Shown: positions 48,955 through 58,372 of the stretch, one piece after another
Layout of the letters: every line of letters starts with the position of its first letter
Numbering within the stretch: position 1 is the stretch's first letter
From: Lysobacteraceae bacterium 2PB
GTDB taxonomy: Bacteria > Pseudomonadota > Gammaproteobacteria > Xanthomonadales > Xanthomonadaceae
NCBI GenBank assembly: GCA_005502915.1
Contig: SCMT01000002.1
Coordinates: 124,001 to 188,000 of the forward strand
Direction: 5' to 3'
DNA length: 64,000 nucleotides
Position numbers and translations under genes: made by a program
Notes under the pieces: model-generated
Told to the model about the DNA's origin: nothing
Database searches by the model: none
Seen by the model: the letters and a program-made list of their open reading frames with translations, nothing else

Positions 48955-49017
48955 AGCGGAGCTTGCTCCGCTCATGCCTCTTCCGGGAAAACCCGAGCGG
49001 AGCAAGCTCCGCTCTAC
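48951..49017. repeat. Paired GAGCGGAGC palindromic repeat (REP-like)
   Basis: Two 23-base units in opposite orientation (48951-48973, 48995-49017), each centred on the palindrome GAGCGGAGC-(TT/AA)-GCTCCGCTC, flank a 21-base loop. The same unit occurs three times at 60886-60997. It lies between convergent genes and probably also works as a terminator. Confidence 0.8.
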
Positions 49018-49098
49018 GGAGGGTCATGGGGTGCGCCTCGGCGCACCATTCGATGACGGCACGAACAAAGCCGGTGCGCCAGGGCGCACCCTGTCGGC

Positions 49099-50241
49099 TC
49101 AGGGCGAATGGATCGCGCCCAGCACCCTCGGCCCGCATGCGCCGGTGACGCTGGGCAGGTTGCCGGGGCGGCCGAGCACGGTCTGCCGGGCCAGCCAGGC
49201 GAAGCCGAGGGCTTCGACCATGTCCGGGTCGATGCCGTGCGCGGCGGTGGATTCGACGACCACCTCCGGCAGCGCTTCCGCCAGCGCGCGCATCAGTGCG
49301 GGGTTGTGCACGCCGCCGCCGCAGGCGATGACCCGCCGTGCGCCGGGCAGGGTCGCGCGCAGGGCGTCGGCGACGGTCGCCGTGGTCAGGGCGAGGAGGG
49401 TGGCCTGCACGTCGGCCGGGGCCTCGTGCCCGGCCAGCTTCGATTCGACCCAGCCCAGGTGGAACTGGTCGCGGCCGGTGCTCTTCGGCGGCGGCAGCGC
49501 GAAGTACGGCTCGTCGAGCAGGCGTGCGAGCAGGTCGGCATCGGCCCGGCCGGAGGCCGCGAAACTGCCGCCGCGATCGTAGGCCCAGCCGGTGTGGCGC
49601 AGGCACCAGGCATCCATCAGGCCATTGGCGGGGCCGGTGTCGAAGCCGCGCACCGCGCCGCCGCCGGCGGGCAGCAGGGTGAGGTTGGCGATCCCGCCGA
49701 GGTTCAGCACCGCGCGGTCCTCGCCGGGCGAAGCCAGCAGGGCTGCATGCAGGGCCGGGAGCAGCGGGGCGCCGTGGCCGCCAGCGGCGACGTCGCGGCG
49801 GCGGAAGTCGGCGACCGTGCGCACGCCGGTGGTCTCGGCGATCAGGCTGGCGTCGCCCAGCTGCAGGGTGAAGCGGTGCTGGCCGTCGCCGCGCGGGCCG
49901 TCCGGCCGATGGCGCAGGGTCTGGCCGTGAGAGCCGATCGCGCCGAGCGCGGTGCGGTCGATGCCGCTGTCGCGGATCGCGGATTCGGCGGCATCGGCGA
50001 AGGCCTGGCCGATGCGCGTCTCGAGCGTGCCGATCTCGTCCAGGCTCAGCGACGGGGCGCGCTGGCCCAGCTCCACCAGCACCTCGCGCAGCGCCGGGTC
50101 CCAGGCATAGGTGCGGCCGAACGCCAGCTCGGCGCGCGGCAGCGGGGCGTCGTGGAAGCGGGCGATGGCGACATCGATCCCGTCGGCGCTGGTGCCGGAG
50201 ATCATGCCGAGATAGAGAGCGGATTCGAGTGCAGGGATCAT
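49099..50241 (-). CDS. anmK: Anhydro-N-acetylmuramic acid kinase
   Basis: A 380-aa enzyme that opens and phosphorylates anhMurNAc from recycled cell wall to MurNAc-6-P. Blocks include [15 protein letters not shown] (ATP site), [36 protein letters not shown] and [11 protein letters not shown]. The start at 50241 is chosen; an ATG four codons earlier (50253) is also possible, and neither has a strong ribosome binding site. It lies 80 bases downstream of the endopeptidase gene. Confidence 0.93.
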   Translation of the reverse strand: MIPALESALYLGMISGTSADGIDVAIARFHDAPLPRAELAFGRTYAWDPALREVLVELGQRAPSLSLDEIGTLETRIGQAFADAAESAIRDSGIDRTALGAIGSHGQTLRHRPDGPRGDGQHRFTLQLGDASLIAETTGVRTVADFRRRDVAAGGHGAPLLPALHAALLASPGEDRAVLNLGGIANLTLLPAGGGAVRGFDTGPANGLMDAWCLRHTGWAYDRGGSFAASGRADADLLARLLDEPYFALPPPKSTGRDQFHLGWVESKLAGHEAPADVQATLLALTTATVADALRATLPGARRVIACGGGVHNPALMRALAEALPEVVVESTAAHGIDPDMVEALGFAWLARQTVLGRPGNLPSVTGACGPRVLGAIHSP

Positions 50242-50321
50242 GGCGTCATGCATCGCGCCATGATCGGCGATGGCCCGCGCCGCCGCCAGCGGCGACGCGG
50301 CAGGGGACGGTCGGGCGACCG

Positions 50322-51782
50322 TCAGCCCTTCTTCTTCGCGGTGTCCGGCTTGTCGGCGGCGGCGACCTGGATCGGTTCCATGCCGGCCGGGAAGACGATG
50401 TTCTCGACCGTGCGGATCTTCGCCATCGCGCGCTGGGTCTCTGCGCGGAAGCTGGCCAGCTCGGCGCCACGCAGCGGTTCCGGGGGCGGCAGGGTCACGC
50501 TCAGCGGGTTGCGGTGCACGCCGTTGATGCGGAATTCGTAGTGCAGGTGCGGGCCGGTGGACATGCCGGTGCTGCCCACGTAGCCGATGATCGTGCCTTG
50601 GGCGACGCGCTGGCCCTGGCGGATGTTGCCGAAGCGCGACATGTGACCGTACAGCGTGGTGGTGCCGCGGCCGTGGTCCAGGACGACCGTCTTGCCGTAG
50701 CCGCCCTGCCAGCCGATGAACTGCACGCGCGCATCGCCGGCGGCCTGGATCGGCGTGCCGGTGCCTGCGGCGTAGTCCACGCCCTTGTGCATGCGCATGC
50801 GGCCCAGCACCGGGTGGCGGCGCGCGCCGAAGCTGGAACTCAGCCGGGCGTAGGGAATCGGCATGCGGATGAAGTTCTTCTTCAGCGGACGGCCGTCGGA
50901 GGTGAAGTACTCCGGCTTGCCGTTGCGATAGTGGCGGAAGGCGGTATGCAGCTTGCCGTCCACGGTGAAGGCGGCGGCCAGCACCGGCCCGGTGTTCTCC
51001 AGTTCGCCGTCCACCCACATCTGGTCGACCACCACGCTGAAGCGGTCGTCCTCGTCCAGGTCCGAATCGAAGTCGATGTCGTACTTGAACATCTCGTCGG
51101 TGAGCTGGTCCAGGTGCACGCTGGTGAGGCCCTGCTTGCGCGCCGAGCGGAACAGCGAGCGGCCGACCTTGCCGCTGAGCACGACCGTGCGCACGTCGAC
51201 GTCGCGCTTCACCACGGTCTCGCGGACCTTGCCGTCGACCAGGTCGAGCTGGACGCGCTGGCCGTCCTCGCGCAGGTAGCGCACCGCGCGCAGCTTGCCG
51301 CCAACCGGGAGGTCGACCGCCAGCTGGGCCTGCGGGGTGACGTAGCCGATGGCTTCCTTCACGCCCGGGTGGGCGAGCACGCGCTTGAGGTCGTCTTCGG
51401 CGATGCCGAGGGTGGTGAACATGTGGCGGAGCGAGGCGCCGCGCTTGACGGTGACGCTCTGCCAGCTGTCGCCCGGGTTGCCCTGGCGCCGGATCAGCGA
51501 CAGCGGCGGCAGCTTCAGGGACATGGTCTGGGTCTGGACCCGCGCCTGGCCGTCGACGGGCTCGAGCACGGAGGAGAAGCCGGGGACGATCGCCCCGATC
51601 AGGGCGACCATGGTCGCCATCAGGCTGGCCTGGGCCCACTGGCGGCGGGTCCAGCGGCCGTTGAAGCCGGGGGACAGGGTCTGGGACGGATCGGCCTGGT
51701 GGGCTTCCTGGGCCTGGGCCTGGCGCAGATTGCGCAGACGGATCAATCGGTTGCGCAGCGTGCGACTCGACGGCGTGGACAT
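50322..51782 (-). CDS. M23 family peptidoglycan DD-endopeptidase (MepM-like)
   Basis: A 486-aa membrane-anchored peptidase. A cytoplasmic basic N-terminus and one membrane helix (about 52-72) precede an OapA/LysM-like domain (about 105-170), a Csd3-like middle domain and the LytM catalytic domain with zinc ligands His332, Asp336 ([10 protein letters not shown]) and His414 (GPHLHYEF). It probably cleaves peptide cross-links during wall growth, in line with the anmK and ampG recycling genes nearby. It is divergent from tyrS. Confidence 0.9.
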   Translation of the reverse strand: MSTPSSRTLRNRLIRLRNLRQAQAQEAHQADPSQTLSPGFNGRWTRRQWAQASLMATMVALIGAIVPGFSSVLEPVDGQARVQTQTMSLKLPPLSLIRRQGNPGDSWQSVTVKRGASLRHMFTTLGIAEDDLKRVLAHPGVKEAIGYVTPQAQLAVDLPVGGKLRAVRYLREDGQRVQLDLVDGKVRETVVKRDVDVRTVVLSGKVGRSLFRSARKQGLTSVHLDQLTDEMFKYDIDFDSDLDEDDRFSVVVDQMWVDGELENTGPVLAAAFTVDGKLHTAFRHYRNGKPEYFTSDGRPLKKNFIRMPIPYARLSSSFGARRHPVLGRMRMHKGVDYAAGTGTPIQAAGDARVQFIGWQGGYGKTVVLDHGRGTTTLYGHMSRFGNIRQGQRVAQGTIIGYVGSTGMSTGPHLHYEFRINGVHRNPLSVTLPPPEPLRGAELASFRAETQRAMAKIRTVENIVFPAGMEPIQVAAADKPDTAKKKG

Positions 51783-51819
51783 CGAACGGAATCCCCCTGT
51801 CGGGACGGCCAAGAGCAGT

Positions 51820-51849
51820 ACCATAAGTTAGTCGAAAAGATCGCGTCAA
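51820..51849 (-). promoter_or_regulatory. Sigma70-like promoter for the M23 peptidase
   Basis: On the minus strand TTGACG (51849-51844), 18 bases, then TATGGT (51825-51820) give five and four consensus matches, 38 bases before the peptidase start. The region up to tyrS is notably AT-rich. Confidence 0.45.
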
Positions 51850-51977
51850 ATCCTTGACCGGCTTGGTTTTTTTCTGCCTTTCGGTTTAACTAGGCTTTAA
51901 CGCCTTGTTCATCTGTTGCGGCCGGATCGTTCCATGGCCGTCCCGTTTCCCTGTCGTCACTTTCCCGGTTTTCCCTC

Positions 51978-53213
51978 ATGTCCACCGAATCCCTCGACCC
52001 GGCCGCCCTCGCGCTCATCGAACGCGGCGCCGATGAAATCCTCAAGCGCGAGGAGCTGGAAGCCCGCCTCGCCGCGTCCATGCAGCCGGGCGGCCGCCCG
52101 CTGCGGATCAAGGCCGGCTTCGATCCGACCGCGCCCGACCTGCACCTCGGCCACACCGTCCTGCTCAACAAGATGCGCCAGTTCCAGGACCTGGGCCACC
52201 AGGTGATCTTCCTGATCGGCGACTTCACCGGGATGATCGGCGACCCCACCGGCAAGAACGTCACCCGCAAGCCGCTGACCCGCGAGGACGTGCTCGCCAA
52301 CGCCGAGACCTACGCCGAGCAGGTGTTCAAGGTGCTGGACCGCGAGCGCACCGAGGTCCGCTTCAACAGCGAGTGGTTCGGGAAGATGACGGCCGCCGAC
52401 ATGATCAAGCTCGCCGCGCAGCACACCGTCGCGCGCATGCTCGAGCGCGACGACTTCGCCAAGCGCTACGCCGCGCAGCAGTCGATCGCGATCCACGAAT
52501 TCCTCTACCCGCTGGTGCAGGGCTACGACTCGGTGGCGCTGGAGGCCGACGTCGAGCTGGGCGGCACCGACCAGAAGTTCAACCTGCTGATGGGTCGCGG
52601 CCTGCAGGAGCACTTCGGCCAGAAGCCGCAGATCGTGCTGACCATGCCGCTGCTGGAAGGCCTGGACGGCGTGAACAAGATGTCGAAGTCGCTGGGCAAC
52701 TACATCGGCATCGCCGAGCCGGCGATCGACATCGTCAACAAGACCATGAAGATCGGCGACGAACTGATGTGGCGCTGGATCGACCTGCTCAGTTTCGACA
52801 TCGGCGTCGCCGAGGCCGCGCGCCTGAAGGCCGAGATCGAGGCCGGCCAGCTCAATCCACGCGACGTCAAGCTGCGCCTCGCCCGCGAGCTGGCCGCGCG
52901 CTTCCACGATGCCGCCGCCGCCGAGACCGCGATCGCCGGCTGGCACGCCGCCGTGACCGGGCAGGGCGACACTTCGTTGCTGCCGCTGCATGACGTGATC
53001 ATCCCGGCGGAAGGGCTGCGCATCGCCGCGCTGCTCACCGCCGCCGGCATCACGCCGAGCAATGCCGAGGCGAACCGCAAGCTCAAGGAGCGCGCGGTGA
53101 AGGTCGACGGCAACGTCGTGGAAGACCCGGCCACGACCTTCCAGCCAGGCTTCGAGGGGGTGCTGCAGGTCGGCAAGCGCAATTTCGCGCGGGTACGACT
53201 CGTCGCCGGCTGA
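51978..53213 (+). CDS. tyrS: Tyrosyl-tRNA synthetase
   Basis: A 411-aa class I synthetase. HIGH-type motif HLGH (56-59), KMSKS (233-237), the tyrosine pocket [19 protein letters not shown] and a C-terminal S4 RNA-binding domain ([19 protein letters not shown]-like [18 protein letters not shown]) are present. The gap architecture corresponds to the TyrRS form found in many gammaproteobacteria alongside or instead of the E. coli type. It ends at a strong hairpin. Confidence 0.95.
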   Translation: MSTESLDPAALALIERGADEILKREELEARLAASMQPGGRPLRIKAGFDPTAPDLHLGHTVLLNKMRQFQDLGHQVIFLIGDFTGMIGDPTGKNVTRKPLTREDVLANAETYAEQVFKVLDRERTEVRFNSEWFGKMTAADMIKLAAQHTVARMLERDDFAKRYAAQQSIAIHEFLYPLVQGYDSVALEADVELGGTDQKFNLLMGRGLQEHFGQKPQIVLTMPLLEGLDGVNKMSKSLGNYIGIAEPAIDIVNKTMKIGDELMWRWIDLLSFDIGVAEAARLKAEIEAGQLNPRDVKLRLARELAARFHDAAAAETAIAGWHAAVTGQGDTSLLPLHDVIIPAEGLRIAALLTAAGITPSNAEANRKLKERAVKVDGNVVEDPATTFQPGFEGVLQVGKRNFARVRLVAG

Positions 53214-53240
53214 GCCCGCCGCCCGCTTCGATGCAGACAC

Positions 53241-53270
53241 GAACGGCCATGCCTCCGGGCATGGCCGTTC
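53241..53270. terminator. Bidirectional terminator between tyrS and the effector gene
   Basis: Perfect 13-base arms (53241-53253, 53258-53270) with loop TCCG separate two convergent genes. Confidence 0.75.
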
Positions 53271-53282
53271 GCATGTCTGGGC

Positions 53283-55055
53283 TCAAAGCCGGCGCGGGCC
53301 GTGGCCGGGCGCGTCGGGGACGACCGCTTCCTGCTGCTGCGGCGCGTCCTGGCGGGCCTGCTCGCGCGCCAGGGCTTCCCGTTGCGGCGCTTCGCGCAGT
53401 TCGCCGGCAGTGGCTGCGAGCGGCACGCTGAGCGCGGCGTCGATGTCCACCGCCACGCGCCGCGCCAATTCCGGATGCCCGTCGTTGCGCTGGATCGCGA
53501 TCAGCTTCGTGCCGTCGGTGTTCAACACCACCTCGTCGATCCGCTGCAGGCCGTCGCGCTTGGATTCCAGGGCGATGGCGGCGGCCAGGCGCATGCGCGG
53601 GCTTTCGCCGTCCAGGTCCAGCTGCTGCAGGGCGTGCTCGCGCATGCCCCGCTCGCTGCGCTGTTCCGGGGGCAGCGACAGACCGCTCGGGTCGATCGTG
53701 CCCTCGCGTTCGCCCTTGTCCAGCGCCCACTTGCCGAGCGTCTCGCGGAACGCCGGGCTGTCGCTGAGGCGGGCCACGGCGGTCATCGACTGCATCAGGA
53801 TGGCGTCGTGGTCAGCGCCCGGGCCCGGCTCGCGCGCCGGCACGGTCTTCGTCTGCGGGCGCTCGGGGTCGCGCGGCGCCTCGTGGGCGCGCGGGTCAGC
53901 GATGCCGGTGCGGTCGTTGGTCCGCTCGGCGTCGTGGCTGCCCTGGCCGTACAGGTGCGCCGCGTCCAGACGGATGTCGCGGCCCTGCGGCACGATGCGC
54001 TCGGCCACGCCGAGGCTGCCCTCGACGTTGCGGTCGACCTCGGGCGGCAGCCCCTGCATCCGTGCCAGGGTGCGGAACATCGTGCTGTTGGAGTCGTGCA
54101 CCGCGCAGTCCTCGCGCGCCACCTCCACCTGGCGGAACATCCGGTGGCCGGTCAGGGTGTTGAGGTAATCCGCCGCCAGATTGCCGGAGTGCCCGGCCAG
54201 CCCCTGCCGTTCGGAGTAGCCGCCGCCGATGTCGGAGTGCGCGCCGTTGACCTGCACGTTGAGGAACCGGCCGTCGCCATTCCGGGTGCGGTCGATGATC
54301 TCGTTGACCGGGAACAGGGTGCGGTGCTCGTCCTTCGCGGTGATCTGCAGGCCGGCCACCACCGAGTCGGGCAGTGAGCGGTCGTAGCGCTCCGGGCCGC
54401 CGGTGGCCACGGGGTCGAACAGCACCACCGCCTGCTTCACCCCGCCGGGCGCGACCAGCGGCGGGCCGTCGAAGACGCGCACGTTCTCGTGGCTGTTGAA
54501 GATCCAGTTGCGCGAGGACTGCACCGGCTCGACCTCGCGCTCGATCCGCGCCCGGGTCGGGTCCTGGATGCCGCGTCGCTCCAGCAGGTTGGTGAAGCCG
54601 GCCGCTTCGGTGGCGCCGCGGCTGAAGCCGACGCTGACCACGCGGACCTCGGCCTCGGGGTCCTCGCGCTTCCACTTCAGGGTCTGCTCGCACAGCGCGC
54701 CGTACATCGCTTCCAGGCGCAGCGGGAAGGTGTCGCCGGTGGCCTGGTCGCGGGTCGAGGCCACGCGGCCGGCCTGGGTGCCGGGGCCTTCGACGTAGTG
54801 GGTGCGGATGGCGTTCAGGCCGCGCTCGTTGAGCGACTGGATGTCGTCGCGGATGCGCGCGACGTTGGTGCCCTTCTCCGGCGCGACCTCGACATCGTTG
54901 CCGGTGCCGTCGAAGTTCGCGAAGAAGATCCGCAGGTGCGGGTTGCGGCTGGTGTCGAAGCCGGGGTCGTGGGTGGTGTGCGCGCGGATGGTCGCGCGCG
55001 CCTCGTCGAACGACCGCAGGTCGTCGTCGGTGGCTTCTCTCAGGATTCCGCTCAT
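53283..55055 (-). CDS. Tle1/DUF2235-type phospholipase with C-terminal XVIPCD: putative X-T4SS toxic effector
   Basis: A 590-aa protein. The N-terminal alpha/beta hydrolase domain (about 38-345) is of the DUF2235/Tle1 type: nucleophile Ser145 in VGFSRGA, Asp214 in VLFDPVA, and His273-Asp275 in NGAHSDIGGGY. A disordered, Pro/Arg-rich stretch (about 380-415) leads to a C-terminal domain (about 415-560). Its RLAAAIALESKRDGLQRIDE, LIAIQRNDGHPELARRVAVD and PLAAT blocks and Gln/Ala-rich tail match the XVIPCD signal that recruits effectors to VirD4 of the Xanthomonadales killing T4SS. It likely degrades phospholipids of rival bacteria. No signal peptide. GAGGAG precedes the start. No immunity gene is visible next to it. 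Confidence 0.82.
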   Translation of the reverse strand: MSGILREATDDDLRSFDEARATIRAHTTHDPGFDTSRNPHLRIFFANFDGTGNDVEVAPEKGTNVARIRDDIQSLNERGLNAIRTHYVEGPGTQAGRVASTRDQATGDTFPLRLEAMYGALCEQTLKWKREDPEAEVRVVSVGFSRGATEAAGFTNLLERRGIQDPTRARIEREVEPVQSSRNWIFNSHENVRVFDGPPLVAPGGVKQAVVLFDPVATGGPERYDRSLPDSVVAGLQITAKDEHRTLFPVNEIIDRTRNGDGRFLNVQVNGAHSDIGGGYSERQGLAGHSGNLAADYLNTLTGHRMFRQVEVAREDCAVHDSNSTMFRTLARMQGLPPEVDRNVEGSLGVAERIVPQGRDIRLDAAHLYGQGSHDAERTNDRTGIADPRAHEAPRDPERPQTKTVPAREPGPGADHDAILMQSMTAVARLSDSPAFRETLGKWALDKGEREGTIDPSGLSLPPEQRSERGMREHALQQLDLDGESPRMRLAAAIALESKRDGLQRIDEVVLNTDGTKLIAIQRNDGHPELARRVAVDIDAALSVPLAATAGELREAPQREALAREQARQDAPQQQEAVVPDAPGHGPRRL

Positions 55056-55403
55056 GCCGTTGCGCTCCTCAAGTCCATCTTCGGGGTGGGCCGGGGCAGC
55101 GGCTGTCCCGGCGGTGCGAGCCTGCGCTCCGGCGCTGCCGCGGATCCGTACGCAGACGTACAGTCTGTAGCGGGGCCGGCGCGCCCTGTCAACGCGAAGG
55201 CGCGCCCGGTGGCGCCCGCGATGCCGGGCCGCAACGACCTGCGCGGATCGGATGTGACCGATGCCGCAGTGCGGGCGGGAGCCAGCCATCACTTCCGGCA
55301 GGTCGGCAGCCCGGGGTTTGTCGCTATGCTGCGCCGGCGACATGGGCGACCGGCGTCATCCGTCCCCCATGGCCGTCCACATTCACCGGCCGAGTCCCTC
55401 ATC
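55056..55403. other. Divergent intergenic region between effector and oligopeptidase B
   Basis: No supported gene in 348 bases. It carries the effector promoter (55164-55192), overlapping dyads GTACG-CAGA-CGTAC (55148-55161) and TACA-N3-TGTA near the start point, and on the other strand a weak TATGCT element about 80 bases before oligopeptidase B. A short lipoprotein or immunity ORF was looked for and not found. Confidence 0.45.
55164..55192 (-). promoter_or_regulatory. Promoter of the XVIPCD effector gene
   Basis: On the minus strand a perfect -35 TTGACA (55192-55187), a 17-base spacer and TACAGA (55169-55164). The dyads at 55148-55169 sit over the -10 and start site and could bind a regulator. 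The 5' leader would be about 100 bases. Confidence 0.55.
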
Positions 55404-57563
55404 ATGTCCCTCCGCCTCACCACCCTTGCGCTGCTCATGACGCTACCGCTGTCCGCCCTGTCCGCCCTGTCCGCCGATCTCCCCCCACCGCCCGACGCGG
55501 CGAAGAAGCCGCACCAGGTCAAGGCGCCGCACGGCGCGACCCGCAACGACGAGTACTACTGGCTGCGCGACGACAAGCGCGAGAACAAGGAGATGCTGGC
55601 CTATCTCCAGGCGGAGAACGCCTATGTCGACAAGGTGATGGCGCCGCTCAAGCCGCTGCAGGAGGCGCTGTACAACGAGATCGTCGGCCGCATCAAGCAG
55701 GACGACGACTCGGTGCCGTACCGCGAGCGCGGCTGGTGGTACTTCAGCCGGTTCAAGACCGGCCAGGACTACCCGGTCTATCTGCGCGCGAAGGCCGCCG
55801 CCGACGGCAGCCAGAGCCAGGACGAACAGGTCCTGCTCGACCTGAACGTGCTGGCCAAGGACAAGGGCTACTACAGCGTCGGCGACTGGGAAGTCAGCCA
55901 GGACAACCGCCTGCTGGCCTACGCCGAGGACACCAACGGCCGCCGCCAGTACACCGTGCGCTTCAAGAACCTGGACACCGGCGAGCTGTATCCGGACGTG
56001 ATCCAGGGCGTGTCGGCGAACCTCGTGTGGGCCGACGACAACAAGACCCTGTTCTACGTCGAGAACGATCCCGAGACCCTGCTGACCGTGCGCGTGAAGA
56101 AGCACGTGCTCGGCACGCCGGTCGCGCAGGACGTGGTCGTGTACGAGGAGAAGGACGACAGCTTCTACATGGGCATCGGCCGCACCCGCGACGACAAGTA
56201 CATCTGCATCGCCGTCGACAGCACGGTGTCCAGCGAAGCGCGCTGCACGCCGGCCGCGAACCCCGGCGAGTTCGTCGTGCTGGCGCCGCGCGAGCGCGAC
56301 GTGGAATACAGCGCCGATCACCACGGCGGCCGCTGGGTGATCCGCACCAACGCGCCCGGCGCCGACGGCAAGCCCGCGCCGAACTACAAGATCGTGACCG
56401 CGCCCAGCGACAGCACCTCGCGCGCGCAGTGGACCGACTGGGTCGCGCATCGCGACGACGTGTTCATCGAAGGCTTCGAGCTGTTCGACGGCTTCACCGC
56501 CGTGGCCGAGCGTTCCGACGGCCTGGAGCGGATCCGCCTGCTGAAGCAGGACGGCGAGGAGTACGTGAAGGCCGACGAGCCGGCGTACTCGATGGGCCTG
56601 TCGACCAATTCCGAAAGCGACACGCCCTGGCTGCGCTACACCTACACCTCGCAGACCACGCCGGCGACCACCTACGAACTGAACACCGCGACCGGCGAGC
56701 GCCGCCTGCTCAAGCAGCAGCCGGTGATCGGCTACGACGCGTCGCAGTACACCACCGAACGCGTGTGGGTGACCGCGCGCGACGGCGCGAAGATCCCGGT
56801 GTCGCTGGTCTACCGCAAGGGCTTCAAGCGCGACGGCAGCGCCGCGATGCTGCAGTACGCCTACGGCAGCTACGGCGCGTCGATGGACCCGGGCTTCAGC
56901 GTGGTCAACGTCAGCCTGCTCGACCGCGGCATGGTCTACGCCCTGGCGCACATCCGCGGCGGCCAGGAGATGGGCCGCCAGTGGTACGACGACGGCAAGC
57001 TGTTCCGCAAGAAGAACACCTTCACCGACTTCATCGACGTGACCGACGCGCTGGTGAAGCAGGGCTACGCCGCGAAGGACCGCGTCGCGGCCTACGGCGG
57101 CAGCGCCGGCGGCCTGCTCATGGGGGCGATCTCGAACATGGCGCCGGACAAGTACCGGGTGATCCTGTCGCAGGTGCCGTTCGTCGACGTGGTCACCACC
57201 ATGCTCGACCCGACCATCCCGCTCACCACCAACGAATACGACGAGTGGGGCAACCCGGAGAAGAAGGACTACTACGACTACATGCTGTCGTACTCGCCGT
57301 ACGACAACCTGTCGAAGCAGGCCTACCCGGCGATGTTCGTCGGCACCGGCCTGTGGGATTCGCAGGTGCAGTACTGGGAGCCGGCGAAGTACGTCGCCCG
57401 CCTGCGCGACCTGAACACCTCGAAGCACCCGGTCGTGTTCCGCACGAACATGGAAGCCGGCCACGGCGGCAAGTCCGGCCGCTTCCAGCGCTTCCGCGAG
57501 CAGTCCGAGATGTTCGCGTTCATGCTCGACCAGCTCGGCGTGAGCGCCACGCCGCAGCGCTGA
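55404..57563 (+). CDS. Exported oligopeptidase B-like S9 peptidase
   Basis: A 719-aa prolyl-oligopeptidase-family enzyme. A signal peptide (about 1-24, ending SALSA) precedes the beta-propeller (from DEYYWLRDD, about 50-430) and the alpha/beta hydrolase domain with Ser567 in YGGSAGG, followed by the Asp in the TGLWDSQV region and His in EAGHGGKSGR. FAYAHIRGG-like ALAHIRGGQEMGRQWY and the QVPFVDVV block mark the oligopeptidase B subgroup, which cleaves after Lys/Arg in short peptides. The Sec signal suggests periplasmic action. Confidence 0.9.
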   Translation: MSLRLTTLALLMTLPLSALSALSADLPPPPDAAKKPHQVKAPHGATRNDEYYWLRDDKRENKEMLAYLQAENAYVDKVMAPLKPLQEALYNEIVGRIKQDDDSVPYRERGWWYFSRFKTGQDYPVYLRAKAAADGSQSQDEQVLLDLNVLAKDKGYYSVGDWEVSQDNRLLAYAEDTNGRRQYTVRFKNLDTGELYPDVIQGVSANLVWADDNKTLFYVENDPETLLTVRVKKHVLGTPVAQDVVVYEEKDDSFYMGIGRTRDDKYICIAVDSTVSSEARCTPAANPGEFVVLAPRERDVEYSADHHGGRWVIRTNAPGADGKPAPNYKIVTAPSDSTSRAQWTDWVAHRDDVFIEGFELFDGFTAVAERSDGLERIRLLKQDGEEYVKADEPAYSMGLSTNSESDTPWLRYTYTSQTTPATTYELNTATGERRLLKQQPVIGYDASQYTTERVWVTARDGAKIPVSLVYRKGFKRDGSAAMLQYAYGSYGASMDPGFSVVNVSLLDRGMVYALAHIRGGQEMGRQWYDDGKLFRKKNTFTDFIDVTDALVKQGYAAKDRVAAYGGSAGGLLMGAISNMAPDKYRVILSQVPFVDVVTTMLDPTIPLTTNEYDEWGNPEKKDYYDYMLSYSPYDNLSKQAYPAMFVGTGLWDSQVQYWEPAKYVARLRDLNTSKHPVVFRTNMEAGHGGKSGRFQRFREQSEMFAFMLDQLGVSATPQR

Positions 57564-57655
57564 GCCGCCGCATCGGAACGCAGGGCGAGGCCGGGCAGCG
57601 TCCCGGCCTCGTCGTTTCCGGGGACACGGACATGTTCCCGGGCCTGCGCTTCGTC

Positions 57656-57661
57656 GATACT
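57656..57661 (+). promoter_or_regulatory. -10 box placed for a leaderless DUF454 mRNA
   Basis: GATACT ends six bases before the ATG at 57668, so transcription would begin at or next to the start codon. The -35 is not distinct. The same spacing recurs at lptM. Confidence 0.4.
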
Positions 57662-57667
57662 GCGCGC

Positions 57668-58147
57668 ATGGTCGACCCCGCACGGACTGCCGCTCCCATC
57701 GCCCCGCGCCGCACGCGCTGGCTGTGGTGGCTGCTCGCCTACGCCAGCCTGCTGCTGGGGCTGATCGGCGTGGTGCTGCCGGGTCTGCCGACGGTGCCGT
57801 TCGTGCTGCTGTCGGCCTTCGCCGCCGCGCGCGGTTCGCAGCGCCTGCATGCCTGGCTGCTGGCGCATCGCCAGTTCGGGCCGATGATCCGCGACTGGCA
57901 GGCCGAGGGCGCGGTCAGCCGTCGTGCGAAATGGCTGGCGACCACGATGATGGGCGCCTGCGCCGCGATCATGTTCCTGACCGCGCCGAAGTGGTGGATG
58001 GCCGCCACCGGCACCTCGATCATGGCCGTCGTCGCGACCTGGCTGTGGTTCAGGCCCGAGCCCGGACCGCGGCATGCGCGCGACGCCCGGCAGGGCGGCG
58101 GACAGGACGGAGAACCGGGCAGCGAACCGGGCAGTGAACCGGGCTGA
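57668..58147 (+). CDS. DUF454 (YbaN) family membrane protein
   Basis: A 159-aa inner-membrane protein. LLLGLIGVVLPGLPTVPFVLLSAFAAARGS is the family hallmark (given here as LGVVLPGLPT-like), followed by LHAWLLAHRQFGPMIRDW and two further helices. The C-terminus carries a short repeat, GSEPGSEPG. The start at 57668 fits the family; an ATG 36 bases upstream has a better ribosome site but adds atypical sequence. Function unknown. Confidence 0.83.
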   Translation: MVDPARTAAPIAPRRTRWLWWLLAYASLLLGLIGVVLPGLPTVPFVLLSAFAAARGSQRLHAWLLAHRQFGPMIRDWQAEGAVSRRAKWLATTMMGACAAIMFLTAPKWWMAATGTSIMAVVATWLWFRPEPGPRHARDARQGGGQDGEPGSEPGSEPG

Positions 58148-58182
58148 TCCCCGCCGCGATTCCCCCCTTCCGGCGCCTTGGC

Positions 58183-58188
58183 TACACT
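58183..58188 (+). promoter_or_regulatory. -10 box placed for a leaderless lptM mRNA
   Basis: TACACT ends six bases before the lptM ATG at 58195, with TTCCCC 17 bases upstream as a weak -35. No ribosome binding site precedes the ATG, consistent with a leaderless transcript. Confidence 0.45.
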
Positions 58189-58194
58189 GCGCCC

Positions 58195-58371
58195 ATGAAT
58201 CGACGCCCCGCCTTCGTGTCCGCCGCCATCGCACTGCTGTGCCTGGTCCTGTCCGCCTGCGGCAACAAGGGGCCGCTGGTGCTGCCCGACAAGCCTGCCG
58301 ATGGCGCGACCGCCGACGGCGCCACCGCCCAGCCGGCCCCGGCCGACGAGGCCAAGACGCCCGATCGCTGA
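58195..58371 (+). CDS. lptM: LptM (YifL) family lipoprotein
   Basis: A 58-aa lipoprotein: hydrophobic signal, lipobox LSAC followed directly by GNKGPLVLP, the LptM signature, then an Ala/Pro/Asp-rich tail. LptM assists oxidative maturation of the LptD LPS translocon. Its stop is one base before the dapF ATG (TGAgATG), and lptM-dapF is the usual order. The gene is easily missed because of its size. Confidence 0.9.
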   Translation: MNRRPAFVSAAIALLCLVLSACGNKGPLVLPDKPADGATADGATAQPAPADEAKTPDR

Positions 58372-58372
58372 G

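Noticed and set aside
48951-49017. CRISPR-like repeats
   Set aside because: Palindromic inverted units with no regular spacers; the pattern is REP/BIME-like.
54489-55403. N-terminal extension of oligopeptidase B through the effector gene
   Set aside because: It would cover the antisense of the effector and bury the signal peptide; the start at 55404 begins a proper signal sequence.
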